A model generated the notes under the pieces. The model made no database searches. It was not told the DNA's origin and was given only the letters and a program-made list of their open reading frames with translations. DNA of 64,000 bases from Streptomyces sp. NRRL F-4489 (lineage in GTDB: Bacteria; Actinomycetota; Actinomycetes; Streptomycetales; Streptomycetaceae), in the NCBI RefSeq assembly GCF_001509485.1, contig NZ_LLZI01000268.1, positions 1 through 64,000 of the forward strand. Reading direction: 5' to 3'. The position numbers and the translations under genes are program-made. The stretch's first letter is position 1; each line of letters begins with the position of its first letter. This document shows, one piece after another, positions 33,166-42,201 of this stretch.

Positions 33166-33701
33166 TACCGCTCGGACCACTTCAGGACGAGCGAGGGGTA
33201 GGCCCAGGCCGCCTCGGCGCGGGCGCCCGCGGCGTCCACCTCGGCGCGCTGCCGCATCGTCTCGGCGTACTCCCGGTGCCGGCCGAGGACTTCGCGCATC
33301 TGGTCGGCCTCCAGCAGATGCCCCAGCCAGAGCCGCAGCATGACGCCGTGCTTGAGCACCGGCGGCTCGACCGGCGCCTCGCGCGCCCAGTGGCGGACCG
33401 CCGCCATGCCCTCGTCGGTGATGACGTAGACCCGCTTGTCGCGGTTGCCGGTCTCCTGGGCGACCATCCGCGAGCTGACGTAGCCGACCTTCTCCAGGCG
33501 CTTGAGCTCGCCGTAGATCTGGCTGAACGACGGGCTCCAGTAGAAGAAGCGCAGCGACCAGTCCGACCACTTCTTGAGGTCGTAGCCGGACAACTCCTCG
33601 CCGAAGGAGAGGAGTCCGAGCACCGCCCAGCTGGTCGCCGGCAGCGCCGGCCGCTCCGCGCCGTCCCCGGCCTGCGCTCCGCGCGCCTTCTTCTCCGTCA
33701 C
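33057..33701 (-). CDS. PadR-family transcriptional regulator
   Basis: Predicted 214 residues: an N-terminal winged helix, LPATSWAVLGLLSFGEELSGYDLKKWSDWSLRFFYW and SQIYGELKRLEKVGYVSSRMV, then a Vir-type C-terminal helical domain (VLGRHREYAETMRQRAEV). GTG 33701 is chosen because upstream residues are Gly/Pro-rich; spacing to GGAG is short, so the start is uncertain. It sits between the flavin reductase and the monooxygenase promoter. PadR proteins usually repress neighbours in response to phenolic or lipophilic ligands; the shared 27-bp elements fit that. Confidence 0.82.
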   Translation of the reverse strand: MTEKKARGAQAGDGAERPALPATSWAVLGLLSFGEELSGYDLKKWSDWSLRFFYWSPSFSQIYGELKRLEKVGYVSSRMVAQETGNRDKRVYVITDEGMAAVRHWAREAPVEPPVLKHGVMLRLWLGHLLEADQMREVLGRHREYAETMRQRAEVDAAGARAEAAWAYPSLVLKWSERYYASERDLADAMLADLDEMAAAEGAGEAGDAGRRRP

Positions 33702-33779
33702 GCTCCGCAGTCTACGACCTCCCGGTCCGGGCCCGGACGGGACATCACCGGACCCCCTTCCCCCGGGCACGTATACCTG

Positions 33780-33806
33780 CTAGACATATTCCTATTAGAA
33801 ATAGTC
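33780..33806 (+). promoter_or_regulatory. 27-bp PadR-module element, copy 2
   Basis: Core CCTATTAGAAATAGTC, 23/27 identical to copy 1, ending 31 nt upstream of the monooxygenase GTG start, the same distance as copy 1 from its gene. Just upstream GTATACCTGCTAG may be an additional half-site. Confidence 0.6.
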
Positions 33807-33837
33807 TCTCCACCCTCCAGAACGAGGAGGCAGTTCC

Positions 33838-34965
33838 GTGAAGTTCTCGATGATCTTCGAGGCGCAGCTGGCCGACCCGACGCCCGAACGCGAGCGCCAG
33901 GTCCTCCACGACTGCGTCGAACAGGCCGTCTACGCCGAGGAGATGGGCTTCGACCGCATCTGGGCGGTCGAGCACCACTCCCTCACCCAGTACGCGCACA
34001 TGAGCGCCTCGGAGATCTTCCTCACCTGGGTCGCCGCCCGGACCTCCCGGATCCGGATCGGCCACGGCGTGGTCACCATGCCGTTCGGCTACCAGCACCC
34101 GGTCCGGGTCGCCGAGCGGGCCGCGATGCTCGACGTGCTCTCCGGCGGCCGGGTCGACATCGGCGCCGGACGCGGCGCCACCAAGCAGGAGATGTCGATG
34201 TACGGCGTCCGGCCCGAGGACACCTATCCGCAGATGGAAGAAGCCCTGCGGATCTTCAGCAACGCCTGGCGGGACGACACCTTCGAGTGGCACGGCACGC
34301 TCGACATCGGCCCCGGCGCGATCCTGCCCCGGCCGGTGCAGGACCCGCACCCGCCGCTGTTCATGGCGTGCAGCAAGCACGACACCCTCAAGCTCGCCGC
34401 CGAACTCGGCATCGGCGCGCTGGTGATGGGGTTCGCCGGCGCCGACGACGTCCGCGCGATGCGCAAGGTCTACGACGAGGCGATCGCCACCCGCGACGGG
34501 GAGCGGTTCGTCTCCACCGAGGCCAACGACCACTTCTCGGCGCTCTGCCCGACCATCGTCCTGGACGACGGCCCGGCCGCGTACCGCATCGGCACCCGCG
34601 GCCAGCGGTTCTTCGCCGAGGCGATCGCCCACTGGTACGGCAACGGCCCGGCGCCCACCATCCACGACGAGCACGACGACCACGTGGCGGCGCTGGACCG
34701 GGGCCGCGACCAGCTGGTCGCCAAGCTGCACGAGGCCAACATCCCGGCCCGCCCGGTCGACACCGGCACCTACAACGCCCGGCACGCCTACGGCACCGCC
34801 GAGGACGCCATCGCCTACGTCGAGCAGCTGCGGGACATCGGCGTGGACGAGGTGATGTGCCTGATCCAGATGGGCGGCGTCCCGCAGGAAGCCTGCCTGG
34901 AGACCATCCGGCAGTGGGGCGAGACGGTCATCCCGCACTTCCGCGCGCTGGAGGCCACCGCATGA
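33838..34965 (+). CDS. Luciferase-like (LLM) flavin-dependent monooxygenase
   Basis: Predicted 375 residues, bacterial luciferase alpha-type TIM barrel. N-terminal MKFSMIFEAQ strand, AVEHHSLTQYAHMSA with E45-H46-H47 (the region of the luciferase catalytic His), RIRIGHGVVTMPFGYQHPVRVAERAAMLDVLSGGR and GAGRGATKQEM. It uses reduced flavin supplied by a separate reductase, here encoded next door. Starts with GTG after AGGAGG and overlaps the SDR gene (ATGA). Possible activity: hydroxylation or type II Baeyer-Villiger oxidation of a ketone; substrate not identifiable. Confidence 0.85.
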   Translation: MKFSMIFEAQLADPTPERERQVLHDCVEQAVYAEEMGFDRIWAVEHHSLTQYAHMSASEIFLTWVAARTSRIRIGHGVVTMPFGYQHPVRVAERAAMLDVLSGGRVDIGAGRGATKQEMSMYGVRPEDTYPQMEEALRIFSNAWRDDTFEWHGTLDIGPGAILPRPVQDPHPPLFMACSKHDTLKLAAELGIGALVMGFAGADDVRAMRKVYDEAIATRDGERFVSTEANDHFSALCPTIVLDDGPAAYRIGTRGQRFFAEAIAHWYGNGPAPTIHDEHDDHVAALDRGRDQLVAKLHEANIPARPVDTGTYNARHAYGTAEDAIAYVEQLRDIGVDEVMCLIQMGGVPQEACLETIRQWGETVIPHFRALEATA

Positions 34966-35711
34966 GCGACGCCGTGCGGCTGGACGGCAAGGTCGCGGTG
35001 ATCACCGGGGCCGGGCGCGGGCAGGGCGCGGCCGAGGCCCGGCTGTTCGCGGCGTCCGGCGCCCGGGTGGTGCTCGGCGACGTCCGCGAGGAGGAGGGCC
35101 GGGCGCTCGCCGCCGAACTGGGCGACGCGGCCCGCTTCGTCCGGCACGACGTCACCGACGCGGACGGCTGGCGGGCGGTCGTCGGCACCGCGGTCGACGC
35201 CTTCGGCCGCCTCGACATCCTGGTCAACAACGCCGCGCTGTGGCGCACCGCGCCGGTGGAGGAGGAGACCGAGGAGAACTTCGCGCGGCTGCTGCGGGTC
35301 AATCTGATCGGCCCGTTCCTGGGCATCCAGGCGGCCGTCCCGGAGCTGCGCCGGGCGGGCGGCGGCTCGATCGTCAACATCTCCTCGACCGCCGGCCTGC
35401 GCGGCATCCCCGGGCACTCGGCGTACGGGGCGAGCAAGTTCGGGCTGCGCGGACTGACCAAGTCCGCGGCGCTGGACCTGGCGGCGGACCGGATCCGGGT
35501 CAACTCCGTCCACCCGGGCATGATCGACACCCCGATGATCGCCGAGGTCCTCGGCGCGGGCCCCGCCGGGCGGCAGGCGCCCCGGGTGCCGCTGCGCCGC
35601 GTCGGGCAGCCGGAGGAGGTGGCCGAACTGGTCCGCTTCCTGGCCTCGGACGCGTCCGCGTACATCACCGGCGCGGAGTTCGCGGTGGACGGGGGGCTGA
35701 CGACCGGATGA
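34962..35711 (+). CDS. SDR resembling 3alpha/20beta-hydroxysteroid dehydrogenase
   Basis: Predicted 249 residues. ITGAGRGQGAAEARLF cofactor loop, NNAALW, GGSIVNISSTAGLRG, catalytic YGASK and RIRVNSVHPGMIDTPM. The last stretches closely resemble the Streptomyces 3alpha,20beta-HSD, including GAEFAVDGGLTTG at the end. It likely interconverts an alcohol and ketone with NAD(P). Coupled by ATGA overlaps to the monooxygenase before it and the esterase after it. Confidence 0.82.
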   Translation: MSDAVRLDGKVAVITGAGRGQGAAEARLFAASGARVVLGDVREEEGRALAAELGDAARFVRHDVTDADGWRAVVGTAVDAFGRLDILVNNAALWRTAPVEEETEENFARLLRVNLIGPFLGIQAAVPELRRAGGGSIVNISSTAGLRGIPGHSAYGASKFGLRGLTKSAALDLAADRIRVNSVHPGMIDTPMIAEVLGAGPAGRQAPRVPLRRVGQPEEVAELVRFLASDASAYITGAEFAVDGGLTTG

Positions 35712-36700
35712 CCGCCACCCCGCCCGGATCCGCCGCCCCCGATCCGCTCTCCCCGGCCGCCCGGCGGATCGTGGACGCGATGGCGGCCGGCTTCCCCGAC
35801 CCGGCGGACGGCCCGCTGGACGCCGGGGCGCTGCGCCGCGCCTCACGGGCCGCGCCGCCCGAGCCCGGCGCCGGCGGGGTGACCGCGGCCGACCGGACGG
35901 TGCCCGGCCCGCCCGGGGCGCCCGCCGTCCCGGTCCGGATCTACCAACCCGGCGCGCCCGCCGCCGGACCGCGCCCGCTGATCGTCTTCTGCCACGGCGG
36001 CGGCTGGGTCCTGTGCGATCTGGACACCCACGACGGGCTGTGCCGCGAACTCGCCCGGCGCGCCGGGGCGGTGGTGGTCTCGGTGGACTACCGCCGGGCC
36101 CCCGAGCACCGCTTCCCGGCCGCCGCCGAGGACGCCTACGAGGTGACCCGGTGGGCCGCCGCGCGCGCCGCGGAGCTGGGCTGCGACCCGGACCGGGTGG
36201 CGGTCGCGGGCGACTCCAGCGGCGGCAACCTCGCGGCCGCGGTCACCTTGATGGCCCGGGACCGCGGCGGCCCGCCGCTCGCCGCCCAGCTGCTGGTCTA
36301 CCCGGTCCTCGACCACCGCCTCCAGGGCGCCTCGGCCACCGCCTACGCCACCGGCTTCTTCCACACCACGGCGCATATGCGGTGGTACTGGGACCAGTAC
36401 CTCGGCCCGGACGGCGACCGGGACCACCCCTACGCCTCGCCGGGGCTGGCCGGGGACCTGTCCGGGCTGCCGCCCGCGCTGCTGGTGCTGCCCGAGTGCG
36501 ATCCGCTGCGGGACGAGGGGCGCGCCTACGGGCGGGCGCTGCGGGCGTCCGGCGTCCCGGTGCGGGTGGACGAACACCCCGGCACCTTCCACGGCTTCCT
36601 CGGCGCGGCCGGGGCGCTGCCGGCCGCGGACACCGCCCTGGACGCGATCGGCGACTGGCTGGCCGGCACCCTGTGTGACGGCGGGGTGACGAGCCGGTGA
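35708..36700 (+). CDS. HSL-family alpha/beta hydrolase (esterase)
   Basis: Predicted 330 residues. The hormone-sensitive lipase oxyanion motif VFCHGGGWVLCDLDTHD, nucleophile GDSSGGNLAAA, and C-terminal LPECDPLRDEG (Asp) and GTFHGFLGA (His) are present. No signal peptide. Such carboxylesterases accept short acyl esters, including esters made by Baeyer-Villiger enzymes. Last gene of the LLM-SDR-esterase unit. Confidence 0.85.
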   Translation: MTATPPGSAAPDPLSPAARRIVDAMAAGFPDPADGPLDAGALRRASRAAPPEPGAGGVTAADRTVPGPPGAPAVPVRIYQPGAPAAGPRPLIVFCHGGGWVLCDLDTHDGLCRELARRAGAVVVSVDYRRAPEHRFPAAAEDAYEVTRWAAARAAELGCDPDRVAVAGDSSGGNLAAAVTLMARDRGGPPLAAQLLVYPVLDHRLQGASATAYATGFFHTTAHMRWYWDQYLGPDGDRDHPYASPGLAGDLSGLPPALLVLPECDPLRDEGRAYGRALRASGVPVRVDEHPGTFHGFLGAAGALPAADTALDAIGDWLAGTLCDGGVTSR

Positions 36701-36839
36701 GAGCCCGGTGGCGAGGATGGTGACAGTGTGCGGGGGCGTCGTGGCGGGCCGTCGATGCGGTGCGCGGCGGCAGGTCGGGTGCCAGACTTGAAGCACCGTG
36801 CCCGGCTGCCGGCCGGGGCCCTGGGACGAGGGGAACGAC

Positions 36840-37133
36840 ATGACCTGGGCATCTTGGACCACGGTCGGGATCCACGCCCGCCCCGGCGCGGTGCAGACCG
36901 AGGAGATCGGCCCGATGCAGGGCGATCTGACCATCCACACCACGTGGTCGGAGGACGAGGCGCACGTCGCCGTCCAGTACACCGGGTCCTCGGACTGGTA
37001 CACCATGGTCGGCAGCCCCGTCCCCTGCCACTCCGAGGCGGACAGCCGGGCCTTCCACCAGGCCGTCGTGGAGGCCGTCCGCGGCGGTGAGAAGGCCGAG
37101 GCGTCGCTGGAGGAGCTCTTCCGCACGGGCTAG
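36840..37133 (+). CDS. Small conserved-looking protein of unknown function
   Basis: Predicted 97 residues: MTWASWTTVGIHARPGAVQT start, Trp-rich and acidic, one Cys, no signal peptide or membrane segment. ATG 36840 follows GAGGGGAACG; a longer frame from 36798 lacks a site. A beta-rich fold is suggested by alternating hydrophobics (DLTIHTTWSEDEAHVAVQY). I do not recognise a family. Confidence 0.5.
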   Translation: MTWASWTTVGIHARPGAVQTEEIGPMQGDLTIHTTWSEDEAHVAVQYTGSSDWYTMVGSPVPCHSEADSRAFHQAVVEAVRGGEKAEASLEELFRTG

Positions 37134-37471
37134 CGGGGCGGCGGCCAGACGCAGCAGAAGGCCGGGACGGCGTCCGCGCGGTCCCGGCCTTCGCCGTGCC
37201 CGGAAATTTTCCGGCCCGCGCGGTGCAACCTTCGGGCCGTGACGTGAGTCTCCGTTCCCGGACCACGATTGGTCATCTTCCGACTACCCAAAGTCGATCA
37301 ATTATCAATTTTTGGCTTCCTGGTGCGGAAAATCGATCATTTTCCTTTACATGCCCATGCCAGGCATACCAGGGTCGGTGCGGGGCCGGACGGCCCCCGC
37401 GGTGCGCAACGGCACCGCGTGTACGGGCGGTTGCCGCATACCGCCGCCCACAGCACATAAGGAACGAATCA
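37134..37471 (+). promoter_or_regulatory. AT-rich leader and promoter of the M4 protease
   Basis: No gene. The stretch 37265-37365 is strikingly AT-rich for this genome (GATCAATTATCAATTTTTGG) and contains the direct repeat TCGATCA at 37294-37300 and 37333-37339. It probably holds the promoter and regulator site of the secreted protease that starts at 37472. Confidence 0.5.
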
Positions 37472-39244
37472 GTGCGTAGACCCCACATACGCAACCGCCG
37501 CCTGGCGATAGCCCTGGCGGTCACCACGGCGGCCGGCCTCACCGCGGGCGTCGCCGCCGCGGCCACCGCCACCCCCGCCGCCTCCACCGCGGCCACCCCC
37601 TCGGTCGTCGACACCGCCCGCGCCGCCGCCTACGCCCACGCCGCGGCCACCGGCGTCGGCCGGGACGACACCCTCCAGGCCACCGACACCCTCACCGACC
37701 CCGACGGCCGCCGGCACGTGCGGTTCGTCCGGACCCACCGCGGGATGCCGGTGCTCGGCGGCGACCTGGTCATCCACCTGGGCGCGGACTTCGCCTACCA
37801 GGGCGTCACCCGGGCCGCCCGCCACCAGGTCGAACCCCCCGCCGACAGCCCGAAGCTGTCGGGCCGCCAGGCCGCGGACAAGGCCGCCGCGGTGGCCCAG
37901 GGCACGGCCGGCGAGCCCCGCCTCGTGGTGGACGCCCGCGACGGCCGCTCCACCCTCGCGTACCAGGTCCAGGTCGCCGACAGCCGCACCGACGAGACCG
38001 GCGGCGCCCGGACCGTCGTCATCGACGCCACCACCGGCCGCGTACTGAGCGACATCCCGGTCAACGAACCGTTCCTCTCGCCGACCGTGCTGCACAAGCT
38101 CCGGCAGCGCGGCGAGCGGCCGAAGCCCGGCACCCCGGCCGCCACCACCCCGGCCACCCCGCCGGCCCCGCCGGCCGCCCGCTACCCGGCACCCGCCACC
38201 GGCACCGGCGCCTCCTTCTTCGTCGGCCCGGTGAAGCTGTCCACCACCCGTACCGCCGCGCACGCCTACGTGCTGCGCGACACCACCCGCGGCAACACCG
38301 AGACCCGCGACGCCGGCGGCCGGGAGCTGGACACCTTCATCGCCGGCCGGCCGGTCACCAGCGGCACCAACCGCTGGGGCGACGGCACCGCGGCCAACCG
38401 CGTCACCGCCGCGGTCGACGCCCAGTACGGGATCACCAGCACCCTGGACTTCTACAAGAAGACCTTCGGCCGCAACGGCATCAAGAACGACGGCGCCGGC
38501 GCGCACGCCCTGGTCCACTACGGCCGCAACGTCGGCAACGCCTTCTGGTCCTCGGACTGCGGCTGCATGCTCTACGGCGACGGCGACGGCAAGGTCTTCA
38601 CCAAGCCGCTGGTCGTCCTGGACGTCACCGGCCACGAGCTGACCCACGGCGTGGTGGACGCCACCGCCCGCCTGGAGCCCACCCGGGTCGACGCCGAGGG
38701 CCGCCAGTTCGGCGAGCCCGGCGCGCTCAACGAGTCGCTGGCGGACATCTTCGGCACCGCGGTGGAATTCGCCACCGACAACCCGAAGAACCCGCCGAAC
38801 TACCTCATGGGCGAGAAGCTGGGCCTGGCCCAGAAGTTCCTGCGCCGGATGGACCGGCCCTCCCTGGACACCCTCGAAGGCACCGTCGACTACTGGTCGA
38901 AGGACACCTACGACACCGAGGTGCACGCCGGCTCCGGGGTCTCCTCGCACGCCTTCTACCTGCTGGCCGAGGGCAGCGGCCGCAAGACCATCGGCGGCGT
39001 CGCCTACGACTCCCCCACCTACGACGGCGGCAAGGTCACCGGTATCGGCCGGGACAGGGCGACCGCGATCTTCTACCGGGCGCTGACCCGCTACATGGTC
39101 TCCACCACCGACTTCCACGGCGCCCGCGTGGCGACCCTCCAGGCCGCCAAGGACCTCTACGGCGCGGACAGCGCGGCGTACCGGGCGGTGGACCGCGCCT
39201 GGGCGGCGGTCAACGTCACCGCCGCCAACACCCCCACGCGCTGA
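37472..39244 (+). CDS. Secreted M4-family neutral metalloprotease (thermolysin-like)
   Basis: Predicted 590-residue preproenzyme. Basic N-terminus and Ala-rich signal peptide (residues 1-35), FTP/PepSY-type propeptide (GRRHVRFVRTHRGMPVLGGDLVIHL), a Pro/Ala-rich linker near 215-240, then the catalytic domain with zinc motif H388-E389-L-T-H392 and third ligand E421 (NESLADIFG). A C-terminal SSHAFYLLAEG carries the expected active-site region. Start is GTG after AAGGA. Acts outside the cell on proteins. Stand-alone gene. Confidence 0.92.
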   Translation: MRRPHIRNRRLAIALAVTTAAGLTAGVAAAATATPAASTAATPSVVDTARAAAYAHAAATGVGRDDTLQATDTLTDPDGRRHVRFVRTHRGMPVLGGDLVIHLGADFAYQGVTRAARHQVEPPADSPKLSGRQAADKAAAVAQGTAGEPRLVVDARDGRSTLAYQVQVADSRTDETGGARTVVIDATTGRVLSDIPVNEPFLSPTVLHKLRQRGERPKPGTPAATTPATPPAPPAARYPAPATGTGASFFVGPVKLSTTRTAAHAYVLRDTTRGNTETRDAGGRELDTFIAGRPVTSGTNRWGDGTAANRVTAAVDAQYGITSTLDFYKKTFGRNGIKNDGAGAHALVHYGRNVGNAFWSSDCGCMLYGDGDGKVFTKPLVVLDVTGHELTHGVVDATARLEPTRVDAEGRQFGEPGALNESLADIFGTAVEFATDNPKNPPNYLMGEKLGLAQKFLRRMDRPSLDTLEGTVDYWSKDTYDTEVHAGSGVSSHAFYLLAEGSGRKTIGGVAYDSPTYDGGKVTGIGRDRATAIFYRALTRYMVSTTDFHGARVATLQAAKDLYGADSAAYRAVDRAWAAVNVTAANTPTR

Positions 39245-39356
39245 CCCCGCCCCCGGGGAAGGACGCACCGGTGCCCCCGCCCACGCGCGGGGGCACCGCC
39301 ACGCGCGGGCGCACCGCCTCCTCGCACCGGCGGTCCCCCGCGCCTACGTTGACGCC

Positions 39357-40553
39357 ATGACCGTGCCCCGCCTCCGGAACCACCGCCCCGGCAGCGCCGC
39401 CGCCGCGGCCGTCTTCGCGATCGGCATGGCCGGGACGACCCTGCCAACCCCCCTCTACGGCCTCTACCGCCGCCAGCTCGGCTTCTCCGAACTCATGGTG
39501 ACGGTGGTCTTCGCCACCTACGCGGCCGGCGTCATCGCCGTCCTGGCCCTGGCCGGCAACGTCTCCGACCGCACCGGCCGCCGCCCGGTGCTCTTCACCG
39601 GGCTGGCCCTCTCCGCCGCCAGCGCGCTGTGCTTCCTCTTCGAGGGCGGGCTGCCGCTGCTGCTGGCCGGCCGGCTGCTGTCCGGCTTCGCCGCCGGGCT
39701 GTTCAGCGGCGCCGCCACCGCCGCCGTCCTCGAACTCGCCCGCCCCGGCCGGGAGTCCCGGGCCGGTTTCGCCGCCACCGCCGCCAACATGGGCGGCCTG
39801 GGCTGCGGCCCGCTGCTCTCCGGGATCCTCGCCCAGTACGCGCCGCGCCCGCTGGCCCTGCCCTTCCTCGTCCACCTCGGACTGCTCGTCCTCGCCGCCG
39901 GGCTGACCTGGGCGCTGCCGGAGACCGTCGCGCACCGGCCGCGTTCGCCGGGCCTCCAGCGGCTGCGGGTGCCGCCGGAGGTCCGCGGGGTGTTCGCACC
40001 CGCCGCGGTCGCCGCGTTCGCCGGATTCGCGCTGCTGGGGCTGTTCACCGCGGTCGCGCCGAGCTTCGTCGCGCAGACCCTGGGCGTCACGAACCTCGCG
40101 GTGTCCGGCGCGATCGTCTGCTCGGTCTTCGCCGGCTCCACGCTCGGCCAGGCCCTCACCGGGCGCCTCGGCCCCCGCAGCGCCCTGCCGGCCGGCTGCC
40201 TGGTCCTCGTCGCCGGTCTCGTGCTCGTCGGCGCCTCGCTCGCCGCGACCTTGCTTCCGCTGCTGGTCGCCGGCGCGATCTGCGGCGGCACCGGCCAGGG
40301 CCTCGCCTTCCGCGCCGGCCTGACCGCGGTCGGCGCCGCCGCCCCCGAGGAACACCGCGGCGGCACCCTCTCGGCCTTCTTCCTCGTCGCCTACCTCGGC
40401 ATCTCCCTGCCGGTGGTGGGCGTCGGCGCGCTCACCGAGGGGCTGGGGCTGCGCGGCGCCGGGCTGGTCTTCGCCGGCTGCGTGATCGCGGTGGCGGTCG
40501 CGGTCGGCGGCTACGTCCTGCGCCGCCCGCTGCCGGCCGAACGGCCCGCGTGA
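39357..40553 (+). CDS. MFS transporter
   Basis: Predicted 398 residues, 12 hydrophobic segments. MFS loop motifs are present: LAGNVSDRTGRRPVLF between TM2 and TM3, and GRLLSGFAAGLFSGAATAAVLEL in TM4. Resembles drug or sugar exporters; substrate unknown. It follows the protease by 112 nt and may be separately transcribed. Confidence 0.85.
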   Translation: MTVPRLRNHRPGSAAAAAVFAIGMAGTTLPTPLYGLYRRQLGFSELMVTVVFATYAAGVIAVLALAGNVSDRTGRRPVLFTGLALSAASALCFLFEGGLPLLLAGRLLSGFAAGLFSGAATAAVLELARPGRESRAGFAATAANMGGLGCGPLLSGILAQYAPRPLALPFLVHLGLLVLAAGLTWALPETVAHRPRSPGLQRLRVPPEVRGVFAPAAVAAFAGFALLGLFTAVAPSFVAQTLGVTNLAVSGAIVCSVFAGSTLGQALTGRLGPRSALPAGCLVLVAGLVLVGASLAATLLPLLVAGAICGGTGQGLAFRAGLTAVGAAAPEEHRGGTLSAFFLVAYLGISLPVVGVGALTEGLGLRGAGLVFAGCVIAVAVAVGGYVLRRPLPAERPA

Positions 40554-40767
40554 GCCCGTAGGGAGTGCCCGGCCGAATTCCGGGCAGGGCTTCCACGGCG
40601 GCGGCGTCCGACCGCCGCGCCGCACAACGCAACGAGGAGTGCCCGTCCGCCGGTCCGCCCGGCGGTGCCGATCCGGTGGCCGCGCAGCACACCGGTACAG
40701 GGCCCCGCGCGCACCCCACGAGTCCGTGCCGGCACCCACCGGCACACCGCCTCACAGGAGTTCACGC

Positions 40768-42168
40768 ATGGCCGACACCCGCCCCCACCCGGAGACCCCC
40801 GCAGAGCCGGCCGCCGGCGGCGACCTGCTCGTCCGCGACGCCCGGCTGCTCGTCATCGACGGCGGCACCGAGATCCCCGCCGGCTGGATCGCCCTGCGGG
40901 ACGGCCGCGTCGCGGCGTACGGGTCCCCCGGCACCGAGCCGGAGCGGGCCGCCCGCACGCTCTCCGCGGCCGGCCGCCTGGTCACCCCCGGCCTGATCAA
41001 CACCCATCACCACATCTACCAGAACCTCACCCGCTCCTACGGCCCCGCCGTCAACGGCACCCTCTTCAACTGGCTCACCACCCTCTACCCGCTGTGGGCC
41101 GGCCTCGACGAGGAGGCCGTCCACCTCTCCACCTATGTCGGCCTGGCCGAACTGCTGATGGGCGGCTGTACGACGTCGGCTGACCACCACTACGTCCACC
41201 CCCGCCCCGGCCTGATCGACGCCCAGATCCGCACCGCCCGGGACCTCGGCTTCCGCTTCCACGCCACCCGCGGCTCGATGACCCGCTCCACCGAGGACGG
41301 CGGACTGCCGCCCCGCTCGGTCACCCAGACCGCCGAGGAGGTCCTCGCCGACAGCGAGCGGCTGGTGAAGGCGTACCACGACCCGGAGCCGGGCGCGCTG
41401 ATCCGGGTCGCGCTGGCCCCCTGCTCGCCGTTCTCGGTCACCCGGGACGTGATGACCGCCACCGCCGAACTCGCCGAGCGGCTGGACGTCCGGCTGCACA
41501 CCCACCTCGCCGAGGACCCCGACGAGGACACCTACTGCCTGGAGAACTACGGCTGCCGGCCCGTCGAGTACTTCGAATCGGTCGGCTGGATGACCGACCG
41601 CACCTGGGTCGCGCACTGCGTCCACCCCGACAAGGAGGAGCGCGAACGGCTCGCCGCCGCCGGGGTGGGCGTGGCGCACTGCCCCAGTTCCAACATGCTG
41701 ATCGCGGGCGGCACCGCGGCGGTCCAGGAGATGCGCGGGCTGGGCATGCCGGTCGGCCTCGGCTGCGACGGTTCGGCCTCCACCGACCACGCCTCGCTGT
41801 GGCTGGAGACCCGCAACGCCCTGCTGCTGGGCCGCTACCGCGGCGGCCCGGCGGCGATGACGGCCCGGGACGCGCTGGACATCGCCACCCGCGGCTCGGC
41901 CCGCTGCCTGGGCCGGGACGACGAACTGGGCCATCTGCGCCCGGGCGCCTGCGGTGACCTGGTGGTCTGGGACACCCCCGAGGTCGCGCTGGCCGGTGCG
42001 CTCACCGACCCGGTCGAGGCGTGGCTGCGCTGCGCCCCGTCCCGGGCCTGGACCACGGTCGTCGGCGGCCGGGTCCTGGTGGACGGCGGTGAACTGCGGC
42101 TGCCGGCCCTGGCGGAGAAGCTGCGGGAGCACGAGCGGGTGGCCCGCCGCATCCAGCAGCTGGCCTGA
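40768..42168 (+). CDS. 8-oxoguanine deaminase (amidohydrolase)
   Basis: Predicted 466 residues, cytosine-deaminase-like metal-dependent hydrolase. Metal site NTHHHIYQN (H80, H82), HTHLAED, CVHPDKEE and the catalytic/metal Asp in GCDGSASTDHASLW. The sequence type, including the long loop TRSYGPAVNGTLFNWLTTLYPLW, is that of bacterial 8-oxoguanine deaminases, which make uric acid from 8-oxoguanine. ATG 40768 has CAGGAG. A purine permease and an oxygenase are encoded next to it. Confidence 0.85.
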   Translation: MADTRPHPETPAEPAAGGDLLVRDARLLVIDGGTEIPAGWIALRDGRVAAYGSPGTEPERAARTLSAAGRLVTPGLINTHHHIYQNLTRSYGPAVNGTLFNWLTTLYPLWAGLDEEAVHLSTYVGLAELLMGGCTTSADHHYVHPRPGLIDAQIRTARDLGFRFHATRGSMTRSTEDGGLPPRSVTQTAEEVLADSERLVKAYHDPEPGALIRVALAPCSPFSVTRDVMTATAELAERLDVRLHTHLAEDPDEDTYCLENYGCRPVEYFESVGWMTDRTWVAHCVHPDKEERERLAAAGVGVAHCPSSNMLIAGGTAAVQEMRGLGMPVGLGCDGSASTDHASLWLETRNALLLGRYRGGPAAMTARDALDIATRGSARCLGRDDELGHLRPGACGDLVVWDTPEVALAGALTDPVEAWLRCAPSRAWTTVVGGRVLVDGGELRLPALAEKLREHERVARRIQQLA

Positions 42169-42201
42169 CGCACCGTCAACTCCCTTGTCGAGCAGGCCGT
42201 T

